DNA of 19,682 nt, taken from positions 1 to 19,682 of the forward strand of contig JACETS010000026.1 in assembly GCA_013911195.1 (NCBI GenBank), written 5' to 3'. Made by a program: the position numbers and the translations under genes. The DNA comes from Verrucomicrobiales bacterium (lineage in GTDB: Bacteria > Verrucomicrobiota > Verrucomicrobiia > Verrucomicrobiales > DEV007). Below, piece after piece: positions 7,261-14,801 of this stretch. How positions within the stretch are numbered: position 1 is the stretch's first letter; each line of letters begins with the position of its first letter. The notes below the pieces were generated by a model that searched no databases, was not told the origin of the DNA, and worked only from the letters and a program-made list of their open reading frames with translations.

Positions 7261-9222
7261 TTATTCTAACAGCAAACTTTGCAAAGCTAGCTCCTTCTCA
7301 GGGCCAGAATGAAAATCAAATGCTCTCATATATTTTGGCTTTTCCTCTTCATTCGTGCCGGGATCTTTAACAATCTTGACTAAGAGTTCAGGAGCCATCT
7401 TGCTTCTAGACCTCCACACAATATCTTTCCCAGCTTGGGTATTCCATTTACCTCCAGAGCCAATCCATGCCTTAAAACATTCATCCCAATTACCTTCAGC
7501 AGCTATTCCTAAAGCCTCCAAATACCAACGATCTTTACCATCATGTTGAAGCGCTAATTTTGCCCAAAGTTTTGGAACATCATCACCATCAAGCTCTCTG
7601 AGGGCAATGGCGCACTCACGTCTTACTTGCGGGCTCTTATCATTGGATAGCATAGTAATTAAATTAACAACATCAGAATTAAGCTGCCTGGCCAATCTTA
7701 TAGCAACAATTCTCAAATCAGAGTCAAGGTCCTTGCTAATTTTATTTATAACTTTTTTCCCTGCTCCAGGCATCTTGCCAAGGCACCAAGCGGCTCTTGC
7801 TCTTTTGATCTTATCTTTATCAGAAATCAATTTCATTAAAGCATCTTGTGTCTTATCAACCCCCATTTCATGAAGCGCATTCCATCCAAGATATCTACTT
7901 TCTAAATCTGATGACAGCAGCCCACTAATTGCTCCATCAAGACTTTTAAAATCCCGTTTAGCAAATTTGTATCCATTGTGACCCTCAGGAACAACCCTAA
8001 AAATCCTACCACGATCCAGATCTCTCATTCCATGGCCTCCAACACCTGGATCATACCAATCCGCAATGAACAAAGATCCATCAGGACCAACGGCAACGTC
8101 ACTTGGACGATACCATCTATCTTTTCCTCCACTTAATATTGGCATCATTTCAGCATCATATCCTGCACCATTATTTTTGCGCGGATATGCTCTACATACA
8201 TTTGGACCTGCATCACAATGGATTACTTGGTTAATTAAATTGGGAAATAAATCACCCTCATAAATTATTATTCCCGTTGGGGATCCTGCACCGGTTAGAA
8301 TTAAATTTGGCACAACTCCGGGATCATTTAGATGCCAATGTCTATCTGGAATTTCTTTTTCTATGTTACTTCTTTTATCTCTCCAGCCCTTACCTGTAAA
8401 TTCATCTCTGTATCCATAATTGCCATATTCCATAACAAAATTAATTCTTACTCCCCTATTACCATCATCATCATTATCGGACTGCCAAATTGAACCAAAT
8501 GAATCAACGGCAGCTTCCCAGTTATTTCTGAAATTCCAACCTAGAGTCTCTACATTTGATCCATCAGGATCACATCTAAAAACCATACCCTGTTGATAAG
8601 GTTTACGATGATCTCGAATTTCGTTACCAGCTTTATCAATAATTAACTTACCGTCAGGAGTCTTTAATCCTCTAGAAGCATTACCAAAATTGAAATACAA
8701 CTTACCATCTGGACCAAAACAAAATGCATGTATTCCATGGTCATGCTGCTTACCTCCAACTACATTAAATAAGATCTTTTTATCGTCAGGTTTGTCATCA
8801 CCATTTTTATCAGTAAACACTATCACTTGCTCTCCAGCTGAAACAATTACTTTATCACCAAGAACACAAACGCCATGAGGTGAATCTATATCTCTTCCTT
8901 GATAATAAGTCTTAGAAGTATCTGCTACTCCGTCACCATTGGTATCTTCTAATATTAAAATCCTATCACCTTCAGGCCTTTTACCATTGTGCCCCCTATA
9001 ATTAACAATTTCTGCGACCCACACTCTTCCTTTATGATCAATATCTATACTAGACGGACTAAGGAGCATGGGTTCGGATGCAAACAACTCCGCCTTCATA
9101 CCTTCAGCAACTTCCAATGCTTTGAGTGACTCCTTGGGAGCAAGACCATTTGAGAATAAGACAGAAGGAATTGATAATGTAAGTATTAATATAAGACTTC
9201 TAAAAGTGCGTAAGGTTTTCAT
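7261..9222 (-). CDS. PVC-type membrane-bound dehydrogenase with HEAT repeats
   Basis: A 653-aa exported protein. The signal peptide is residues 1-24. Residues 34-420 form a beta-propeller of the sugar-dehydrogenase-like PVC family, seen in the EGMKAELFASEPML opening, SSIDIDHKGRVWVAEIVNYR, SPHGVCVLGDKV, HDHGIHAFCFGPDGKLYFNFG and SDVAVGPDGSLFIADWYDPG. Residues 440-600 are HEAT-like helical repeats (RARAAWCLGKMPG, RIVAIRLARQL, VRRECAIALREL). It presumably oxidises a sugar or alcohol in the periplasm; substrate and cofactor cannot be read from the sequence. There is no CxxCH motif in this chain, so electrons must go to a partner, most simply the cytochrome encoded 20 nt downstream in a different frame. 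ATG start without a Shine-Dalgarno sequence. Confidence 0.88.
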   Translation of the reverse strand: MKTLRTFRSLILILTLSIPSVLFSNGLAPKESLKALEVAEGMKAELFASEPMLLSPSSIDIDHKGRVWVAEIVNYRGHNGKRPEGDRILILEDTNGDGVADTSKTYYQGRDIDSPHGVCVLGDKVIVSAGEQVIVFTDKNGDDKPDDKKILFNVVGGKQHDHGIHAFCFGPDGKLYFNFGNASRGLKTPDGKLIIDKAGNEIRDHRKPYQQGMVFRCDPDGSNVETLGWNFRNNWEAAVDSFGSIWQSDNDDDGNRGVRINFVMEYGNYGYRDEFTGKGWRDKRSNIEKEIPDRHWHLNDPGVVPNLILTGAGSPTGIIIYEGDLFPNLINQVIHCDAGPNVCRAYPRKNNGAGYDAEMMPILSGGKDRWYRPSDVAVGPDGSLFIADWYDPGVGGHGMRDLDRGRIFRVVPEGHNGYKFAKRDFKSLDGAISGLLSSDLESRYLGWNALHEMGVDKTQDALMKLISDKDKIKRARAAWCLGKMPGAGKKVINKISKDLDSDLRIVAIRLARQLNSDVVNLITMLSNDKSPQVRRECAIALRELDGDDVPKLWAKLALQHDGKDRWYLEALGIAAEGNWDECFKAWIGSGGKWNTQAGKDIVWRSRSKMAPELLVKIVKDPGTNEEEKPKYMRAFDFHSGPEKELALQSLLLE

Positions 9223-9308
9223 AGTTAAAAAGTGTATTTTTTATGACTGATTGAGATCTCGATGTAATTTAAGTAAAGTTATTATGATTAACGGGTTTTG
9301 GATAATTC

Positions 9309-10211
9309 CTATTTCTTTTTTTCAGGCTTCTTAAAATCTTGGTTAGCATCTAATTCTACTTCGTCCGGGCGATGAGTGACCAGCCCATTTTTTGGTATTT
9401 CTAAACCTGCTGTCCATGCAACTGCGTTTAGAACAAGTTTACGGAAACCATCATTACCAAAATTATAATGGAAATGTGCACCAGTAAAACCAACTCCACG
9501 ACCACCGTCTTTCCTCTCAACAGACCAACAAAGGGTTTCCGCACGGCCTGAAGCCTCAACAATATGCTTCTTCGGCCCTCTCGGCCAACTACTCCTGCCA
9601 GATCTTGCATTATCATCTGGAACAGCATCAAGAACACTTGTCACGCCCTCTTTACCCTCTCTAAATCTCATGTTAAAATACCACTCATCTTTAACTTTAA
9701 AATCTTCGACACCGAAAGATATTGGATGCTTCCGGTTCAATCTGGATTCAGCTATCCAGTGAGGATTGATTGACCAACCCGTTTCATAATAACCACCAAT
9801 CCAATTTTGTAATGCCTTGCCAGATTTGCCCAAAGGAACTTCTACCGCGTAATGCATACACATCAAACCACAACCTCTATCAATTTCTTTCTTAACCTGT
9901 TCTAAGTTTCTATTAATAGGGTGCCCCCCACCACCGTCCATAAAAAGGACTATTGCATCAGCACCATCAAATGAGTCCTGATTTTTTGGCCAACCATTTT
10001 TGTAAACCACTGTTTCAACGTTATCACCTAATGCTTCCTTTAAATGTGACTCCATTAGTAAACAACCAGCATTAAATTCATGCGCTCCCCATCCATGACT
10101 TCTATTACCTGCAACAAAAACAATTTTAGTTACTTCATTGGCATGTATTAAATTATGAGAAACAAACGATAACGTGACAATGAATGCGCAGAGAATAAAT
10201 TTAATATTCAT
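9309..10211 (-). CDS. Exported ThuA-like (trehalose utilization family) protein
   Basis: A 300-aa protein of the ThuA-like, glutamine amidotransferase-type fold. The signal peptide is about residues 1-24 (cleavage near HANEV). Family signs are KIVFVAGNRSHGWGAHEF (29-46), DAIVLFMDGGGGHP (85-98), LMCMHYAVEVP (116-126), NPHWIAES (149-156) and FHYNFGNDGFRKLVLNAVAW (247-266). The C-terminus is Lys-rich and polar. ThuA-like proteins are commonly found next to PVC dehydrogenases and are thought to act on sugars, possibly 3-keto-sugars, but no reaction is proven for this branch. It follows ccsA by 25 nt and precedes the dehydrogenase by 86 nt, so it likely belongs with the latter functionally. Confidence 0.85.
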   Translation of the reverse strand: MNIKFILCAFIVTLSFVSHNLIHANEVTKIVFVAGNRSHGWGAHEFNAGCLLMESHLKEALGDNVETVVYKNGWPKNQDSFDGADAIVLFMDGGGGHPINRNLEQVKKEIDRGCGLMCMHYAVEVPLGKSGKALQNWIGGYYETGWSINPHWIAESRLNRKHPISFGVEDFKVKDEWYFNMRFREGKEGVTSVLDAVPDDNARSGRSSWPRGPKKHIVEASGRAETLCWSVERKDGGRGVGFTGAHFHYNFGNDGFRKLVLNAVAWTAGLEIPKNGLVTHRPDEVELDANQDFKKPEKKK

Positions 10212-10236
10212 GGAGTAATAACAAATTTAGAAAAAA

Positions 10237-12336
10237 TTAGGAAGTTGTAGTAACGGCCAATGTTACAAAAGCAATAGTAAATACAAAAGCTAAAAGGAAA
10301 AAAGATATTGCCATAGGCGTATTCAAGAAGCCCTTTCTAGAAGGGCTATAACAACTCAAACCAACAGTAATTACCGCACATTCAATCGCATAGACAACAT
10401 ATAACCAAAACATGATCCCACTTGTGAAACCATAACTATGTAAACCTGTCTCAAGTTGATTGACATGCCACCAAGAAAAAACAGTGATCACAAGTATCAC
10501 AACTGCTATTATATTCATTCCAAGATCTTTTATGTACCCGCCCATACGTGCGTGAAGCATAATTAATGCACCAAGACATATCATTAAAGCCCCATTTTCT
10601 TTTGGATCCCATCCCCAAAATCTTCCCCAGCTGTCGTTCGCCCAAACGCCTCCCAAAACAGTCCCAACCAAAGCGAATAGCAACCCAAAGCATGTGATAC
10701 CATAGACCATTCTGGTTATTGTTTTTCTAAAATCATCTCCACCAAGATTTAGGCGTTTTGAGAAAATAAAAATGTGAGCAACTAGCCCAGCAAGTATAGC
10801 TGCAGCATATCCGATATTGATGGCAATAACGTGTGTCGCGAGCCAAAAGTTCGACCTCAATACAGCTTCAAGAACTTTGAGAGTATCTCTTTGTTCCTTA
10901 ATTTCAAATTTCCAGGCAAGAAATATTCCTATTATTCCAACCACAACTGAGCTTGCTAGAGCAATACCTTTACGGTCAAAAAATTCAATCAATAAACATA
11001 GTATTACGGCAACTGCTGTTATAAATGGAATGGTCTCATATAGAGTAGATATAGGTGGCCTACTCAACATAACACTTCTTAAACAAATCCCAGCTACAAG
11101 AGCAATGGTTGCAAAAATGGCCATTCCCCAAACAATAACAACAAGTACCCTTGAGAAACGACTCCCCGGCGAAAGCCAAGAAAAAGCAAGGAGTAAAAAT
11201 GCCATGACATAAAAAGGTAGAGCCCAATGAAAAAGATTTTTTTCGTTACTAAATAATTCAAGCTTGATGTTTTTATACTCCTCTCGATCAGTTGCTATCT
11301 TAATGACATTATCGCTCAACTTTTGAAGTTCACCTTTAAAAACATCCGGGTTACTCACATTTCTGGAAAGCTGTTCTAATGATACTAAGTAAGGAATTGC
11401 CCAAGAGGAGAAATCCTTTCTTTCATCAGGAGTTAATTCATTCGATTTAAATGTTAGCTGTTCTATAAAATACCCAGGCTTAAGCCATTCTTCATCTTTA
11501 TTGTCCTGAGGAGGAAACATCGCCAAGCTGATCATGCTAACATTATCTTTGACACCTGCGGTTGCGGTATCTCTCTCTAGAAGTGAGAAAGCACCTGAAA
11601 TCTGATCAATGAAATCTTTCCCTTCAGGACCTCTTGCAATTTCTATTATTTTATCAAATTGTTCTACAAAATAACTAATTTTTGTTTTTTCATTTTGTGA
11701 TTTTTGAAATTCATCTGAAATACTTCCCAAATCAACATCCACACCGTCTCTTGCAAAATTAAAGGCATTGACGGCCCATTCAAACTCATTAACTGCAGAT
11801 TTCAATGCTAATAGCCCAGCATTTATTGGATCTCTTCTATCCTTCTTACTGGACTCTTCTTGATCAGGATCATTCATCATTTCCCCCAACTTATTTGTCC
11901 TTTCAGAGAGAATTTTCATAGCGTCCTGAACCATGAATATTTCGTTATATGAGTAACGTTCTCTTGGCGATGAGTGGGCTTTAACACCAATCGATTCTAT
12001 AACAGCCGGGTTATTGATTTTAAATATTGGCATCTCTTTGGCCAATTCGGGTCGAAACAAACAATCCAAAAGCCATTCCGTTGCCGAAACTTTAATTTTT
12101 TCGCCATTGATAGGAAAACTAAGACGTTTTGCATTATTAATTCTTAATAGTTTATACCTAGCAACCGTTTGCATTGGCTTTAATCTACCTTCCTCTTGAA
12201 CAGGCATTGCCTTAAAAAGAGTGACTATTTCTTTATCCCAAGGACTATATGAATCGATTGCTTTGACTTTCTGATTACTCAGAAAGAAGAGACTAACAAA
12301 CAGAAAAGATTTCAATAGATGATTAATTTTTTTCAT
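10237..12336 (-). CDS. ccsA: CcsA/ResC-type cytochrome c assembly protein with large N-terminal domain
   Basis: A 699-aa protein of the System II (Ccs) haem ligase. Residues 1-26 are a signal peptide. Residues 27-365 are an extra periplasmic domain starting MPVQEEGRLKPMQTVARYKL (44-63), an extension seen in PVC and Bacteroidota CcsA proteins. From 370 on there are about eight membrane helices. The haem-handling WWD motif is at 565-580 (WANDSWGRFWGWDPKE). The flanking external histidines are probably H502 (ATHVIAINIGY) and H633 (GLHSYGF), and H595 is a candidate membrane haem ligand. SRPPISTLYETIPF (425-438) is the usual loop before the core. The start overlaps the end of resB by 14 nt, indicating coupled translation. 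It would present haem to apocytochromes such as those encoded on both sides. Confidence 0.9.
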   Translation of the reverse strand: MKKINHLLKSFLFVSLFFLSNQKVKAIDSYSPWDKEIVTLFKAMPVQEEGRLKPMQTVARYKLLRINNAKRLSFPINGEKIKVSATEWLLDCLFRPELAKEMPIFKINNPAVIESIGVKAHSSPRERYSYNEIFMVQDAMKILSERTNKLGEMMNDPDQEESSKKDRRDPINAGLLALKSAVNEFEWAVNAFNFARDGVDVDLGSISDEFQKSQNEKTKISYFVEQFDKIIEIARGPEGKDFIDQISGAFSLLERDTATAGVKDNVSMISLAMFPPQDNKDEEWLKPGYFIEQLTFKSNELTPDERKDFSSWAIPYLVSLEQLSRNVSNPDVFKGELQKLSDNVIKIATDREEYKNIKLELFSNEKNLFHWALPFYVMAFLLLAFSWLSPGSRFSRVLVVIVWGMAIFATIALVAGICLRSVMLSRPPISTLYETIPFITAVAVILCLLIEFFDRKGIALASSVVVGIIGIFLAWKFEIKEQRDTLKVLEAVLRSNFWLATHVIAINIGYAAAILAGLVAHIFIFSKRLNLGGDDFRKTITRMVYGITCFGLLFALVGTVLGGVWANDSWGRFWGWDPKENGALMICLGALIMLHARMGGYIKDLGMNIIAVVILVITVFSWWHVNQLETGLHSYGFTSGIMFWLYVVYAIECAVITVGLSCYSPSRKGFLNTPMAISFFLLAFVFTIAFVTLAVTTTS

Positions 12337-13630
12337 ACAGTTCTTTGATACTGTCCTTATTATTTTTCCCTATCCCTTTATCTTCTATCTTATTTTTCTT
12401 CCTAGAGCGGGCACTTCTTCTAAGATAAGCGATTAGACGCTGGACAAAGTGAATCGTCATGCCAATTGAAATTACATAAGTGCCATACTTAGGCCACTGA
12501 TCAGCAGGATTATAAGAAACTGCAAGTGAGGTATAAAGAGGATCTCCAGGCTTAGCTCCCTCAGGCCCCCAGCTGGCCTGATAAAGCGTATAACCTTGAT
12601 CCCTCATGGGTTGATTCATACTGATGAGCCTCTCACCAGCAGATTGTCCATTTTCAATTTTTATAACATCACTTGAATATTCTCTCGCTCTTGCGGTACC
12701 AGGATGATCTTCTTTTTGAAATTTGGTAAGCTCAATTCCAAAAGGAAGAGCAAACTTCTCACGGGTTAAGTCAATTGACCAAGTAGAGTCATTGATTTCA
12801 ACAGTAAAGGGCTTTGGTGCAAATGGACCAGACCCAATAATTAATCCTTCGGATATCTTCGTGTTGTCTTTGCTTAAAACATCAAAGTAAGCAGCAGGCA
12901 AATTGAATTCCATGCTCTTGTTTGTTTTGACCGGGAAAATACCATAACCCTCAACCACACGTATTCCTTTCTCTTTTGCTGCGTTGCTTTTTAGCAATCC
13001 CATCAATTGCCCTTTTCCATTAGCAATATTTCTCGCATAACCTGACACCCTGATATCAAAAGGAATTTCTGAGTTATAGTAAGTTCTCTTTGTTCCCTTC
13101 TTCCATAATCCATTCAACTGTTCAGGACCGACAACATAGGTAATTATTGCTTCACCTTCATCATTATATTTTGAGATCTCTATACTCCAATCTGTGAGGT
13201 TATAAATTTCATCTGATCTGTCACCTTCGTATAACACCATATTGCCCTCACGCGTGTAATGAAAGGCAACAAAACCTGCAAATAGTATGTAAAGAATCCC
13301 AAAGTGTGCGATAACCATTCCGGGTCGCCGCCAGTTTTTCTTAGCCCTAACTAATCCACCAAGAAATAGGTTTAAGAAAAGCAATGCACTAACAAGATAT
13401 ACACCAGGCAATATTATTGGCACAGGGCCAATCTTTTGAACAAGAAATAGCGATTCAAAATACTTTTCTGAAGCCTCATAAAGGCCCATTTCCACTTGAG
13501 CCATCGTTCCGAAATACGTTAGCAAAAGGAGAAAACTAAGAAGAATGATGGCAAGAAGATAACCTGAAAAGAAATTATAAACTTTTATGAAAAAAGGTTT
13601 ATCAGTTTTTTTAGAGGTTGCATTTTCCAT
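12323..13630 (-). CDS. resB: ResB/Ccs1-type cytochrome c biogenesis protein
   Basis: A 435-aa membrane protein, the usual partner of CcsA in System II. Helices lie at about 20-40, 70-93 and 105-124, followed by a large periplasmic region (125-385) and a final helix (about 388-405) with a basic cytoplasmic tail (RRSARSRKKNK). Family marks are LLTYFGTMAQVEMGLYEA (36-53), RRPGMVIAHFGILYILFAG (101-119) and MVLYEGDRSDEIYNL. The periplasmic part contains the SMNQPMRDQGYTLYQASWGP stretch seen in ResB, where the substrate tail binds. It lies 4 nt after the lipoprotein gene and overlaps ccsA. No Shine-Dalgarno sequence is present. Confidence 0.9.
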   Translation of the reverse strand: MENATSKKTDKPFFIKVYNFFSGYLLAIILLSFLLLLTYFGTMAQVEMGLYEASEKYFESLFLVQKIGPVPIILPGVYLVSALLFLNLFLGGLVRAKKNWRRPGMVIAHFGILYILFAGFVAFHYTREGNMVLYEGDRSDEIYNLTDWSIEISKYNDEGEAIITYVVGPEQLNGLWKKGTKRTYYNSEIPFDIRVSGYARNIANGKGQLMGLLKSNAAKEKGIRVVEGYGIFPVKTNKSMEFNLPAAYFDVLSKDNTKISEGLIIGSGPFAPKPFTVEINDSTWSIDLTREKFALPFGIELTKFQKEDHPGTARAREYSSDVIKIENGQSAGERLISMNQPMRDQGYTLYQASWGPEGAKPGDPLYTSLAVSYNPADQWPKYGTYVISIGMTIHFVQRLIAYLRRSARSRKKNKIEDKGIGKNNKDSIKELYEKN

Positions 13631-13634
13631 GAAA

Positions 13635-14288
13635 TTATTTTTCCAAGTTAATTGGAAGCTCTGGAAGGATTATCCCAACCAATTTGTAATTCTTGAGTAC
13701 TTCGGTTGATCCAACAGATTTAAAATCTCCTTCAAGTTCTATGAATTTTCCTTGCCCCAATAAAAATGCCCTGTCAGACAATGCATCAACCTCATCTTTT
13801 GTTAGCTCACTCAGATTCATTTGTTTGCGCCATCTGTTAACATTTGCAACAAGCCCCCCTCCTCCACCTGTCAGTACAGTAAAATAGCATTCTCCTTCAG
13901 AATTTTCTCCAAAACTGAAATTAGCTACCCTCATTGATGATTGATCTTCGTTCTTCCAACTTTCTGGTTTTTCCCATTTAAAAGGAGGATTCCCTTCACC
14001 AATTTTAAGACTATTACAAAATAAATTAAAGTTATCCATTTCCGCATCCACAATGGCTTTCGGACCAGTCAATTTCACAAAAAAGGAAACGTTGTTCAGC
14101 GGTGAACCTTGAGGTTTCTTTTCCTCTATTCCGACACGATCCCTAAAGCCCAAATTCAGTTTCGGTTTAGGATTAAAATCTCCCAACTCACGTGTTTCAG
14201 TAATTTCAATACGTTCATCAGAAGGCTCACATGCAGCGAATACCAAGACTGAAAGTATTAAAATAAATTGTCTAATATTCAATATCAT
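13635..14288 (-). CDS. Putative lipoprotein of a PVC-associated family of unknown function
   Basis: A 217-aa protein. An upstream in-frame TTG at 14291 is followed at once by ATG at 14288, which I take as the start. The N-terminus is a short lipoprotein signal ending VFAAC, giving Cys20 as the lipidated residue; the -3 residue is Phe, so the lipobox is imperfect. The core has a pattern I have seen in PVC proteins beside respiratory genes: PPFKWEKPESW (101-111), SSMRVANFSF (117-126) and GGGGGLVANVNRWRKQMNL (141-159), which resemble outer-leaflet cofactor or surface patches. No catalytic motif is recognised. Its place just before resB suggests a role in cytochrome complex assembly or stability, which is inference from context only. 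Confidence 0.75.
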   Translation of the reverse strand: MILNIRQFILILSVLVFAACEPSDERIEITETRELGDFNPKPKLNLGFRDRVGIEEKKPQGSPLNNVSFFVKLTGPKAIVDAEMDNFNLFCNSLKIGEGNPPFKWEKPESWKNEDQSSMRVANFSFGENSEGECYFTVLTGGGGGLVANVNRWRKQMNLSELTKDEVDALSDRAFLLGQGKFIELEGDFKSVGSTEVLKNYKLVGIILPELPINLEK

Positions 14289-14318
14289 CAATTTATAATT
14301 TTTGTAAGATTAGTTTTA

Positions 14319-14348
14319 AATACGTATTACTTAAGTTAAAAGTTTTAA
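14319..14348. repeat. Three adjacent perfect palindromes in a 53-nt gap
   Basis: AATACGTATT (14319-14328), ACTTAAGT (14329-14336) and TTAAAAGTTTTAA (14336-14348) follow each other with no spacing between the zinc-ribbon gene's stop and the lipoprotein gene's start. They could be protein-binding operators or a weak transcript-end structure. All are AT-rich, and short palindromes are not rare in such sequence. Confidence 0.35.
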
Positions 14349-14764
14349 TCATAATCAATACCAAAAGGGTCTAATGTATCTCCACTTGACCTGATAATTT
14401 GATTGTTCGTTGAATTCATACTGTCATTTATGCCTCTAATATCATTACCGCCAATAGAGTTACCTATGAAATAACCTATAATTAGACCAATAAGAATACC
14501 AAATGAGGTAAAAAAGAGAGCATAAATAGTTTTATTCAAATTTGCGTTAAAACCTGAATTAACCTCCTCATTGTCAAACTTCTCCTGATCTTCAATAACA
14601 TCATTATTGTTGCTTTCAATTGCAGAAACAGTTTCCGAATCCGTATTAATTAAAGACTCTTCGATTAAAAATTTCACACCACATGAAAGACAACGACCCT
14701 TTTTGTTCATTTGATCGTCAGGAACCTCAAGCAAGGTATCACATTCTGGGCACTTAATTTCCAT
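14345..14764 (-). CDS. Zinc-ribbon single-pass membrane protein
   Basis: A 139-aa protein. Residues 1-35 are a CxxC...CxxC zinc ribbon with C5, C8, C25 and C28 (KCPECDTLLEVPDD and GRCLSCGVKF), of the MJ0042 type. A low-complexity acidic linker (36-75) follows, then one membrane helix at about 80-102 (FFTSFGILIGLIIGYFIGN) with glycine-zipper-like GxxxG spacing, and a polar tail of about 35 residues rich in Asn and Ser. It probably sits in the inner membrane with the ribbon in the cytoplasm. Function is unknown. Its position between cytochrome b and the assembly genes suggests it serves that complex, but such ribbon-plus-helix proteins are very common in PVC genomes and the link may be incidental. 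Confidence 0.8.
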   Translation of the reverse strand: MEIKCPECDTLLEVPDDQMNKKGRCLSCGVKFLIEESLINTDSETVSAIESNNNDVIEDQEKFDNEEVNSGFNANLNKTIYALFFTSFGILIGLIIGYFIGNSIGGNDIRGINDSMNSTNNQIIRSSGDTLDPFGIDYD

Positions 14765-14783
14765 TTTCGAAAATCTGATAATA

Positions 14784-14789
14784 ATTATA
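14784..14789 (-). promoter_or_regulatory. Candidate -10 box before the zinc-ribbon gene
   Basis: A perfect TATAAT on the minus strand ends 19 nt before the ATG, in the 37-nt gap after cytochrome b. The -35 position holds only a poor match (ATCATA). It may let the zinc-ribbon, lipoprotein, resB and ccsA genes be transcribed independently of the bc genes. Confidence 0.3.
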
Positions 14790-14801
14790 GAGTGAAGGTA
14801 T

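Noticed and set aside
9253..9260. GAGATCTC palindrome upstream of the dehydrogenase gene
   Set aside because: Only 8 bp with no extension or second copy; too short to claim as an operator.
10817..11212. A 131-residue plus-strand open frame inside ccsA
   Set aside because: It lies fully opposite the well-conserved membrane region of ccsA and resembles no protein.
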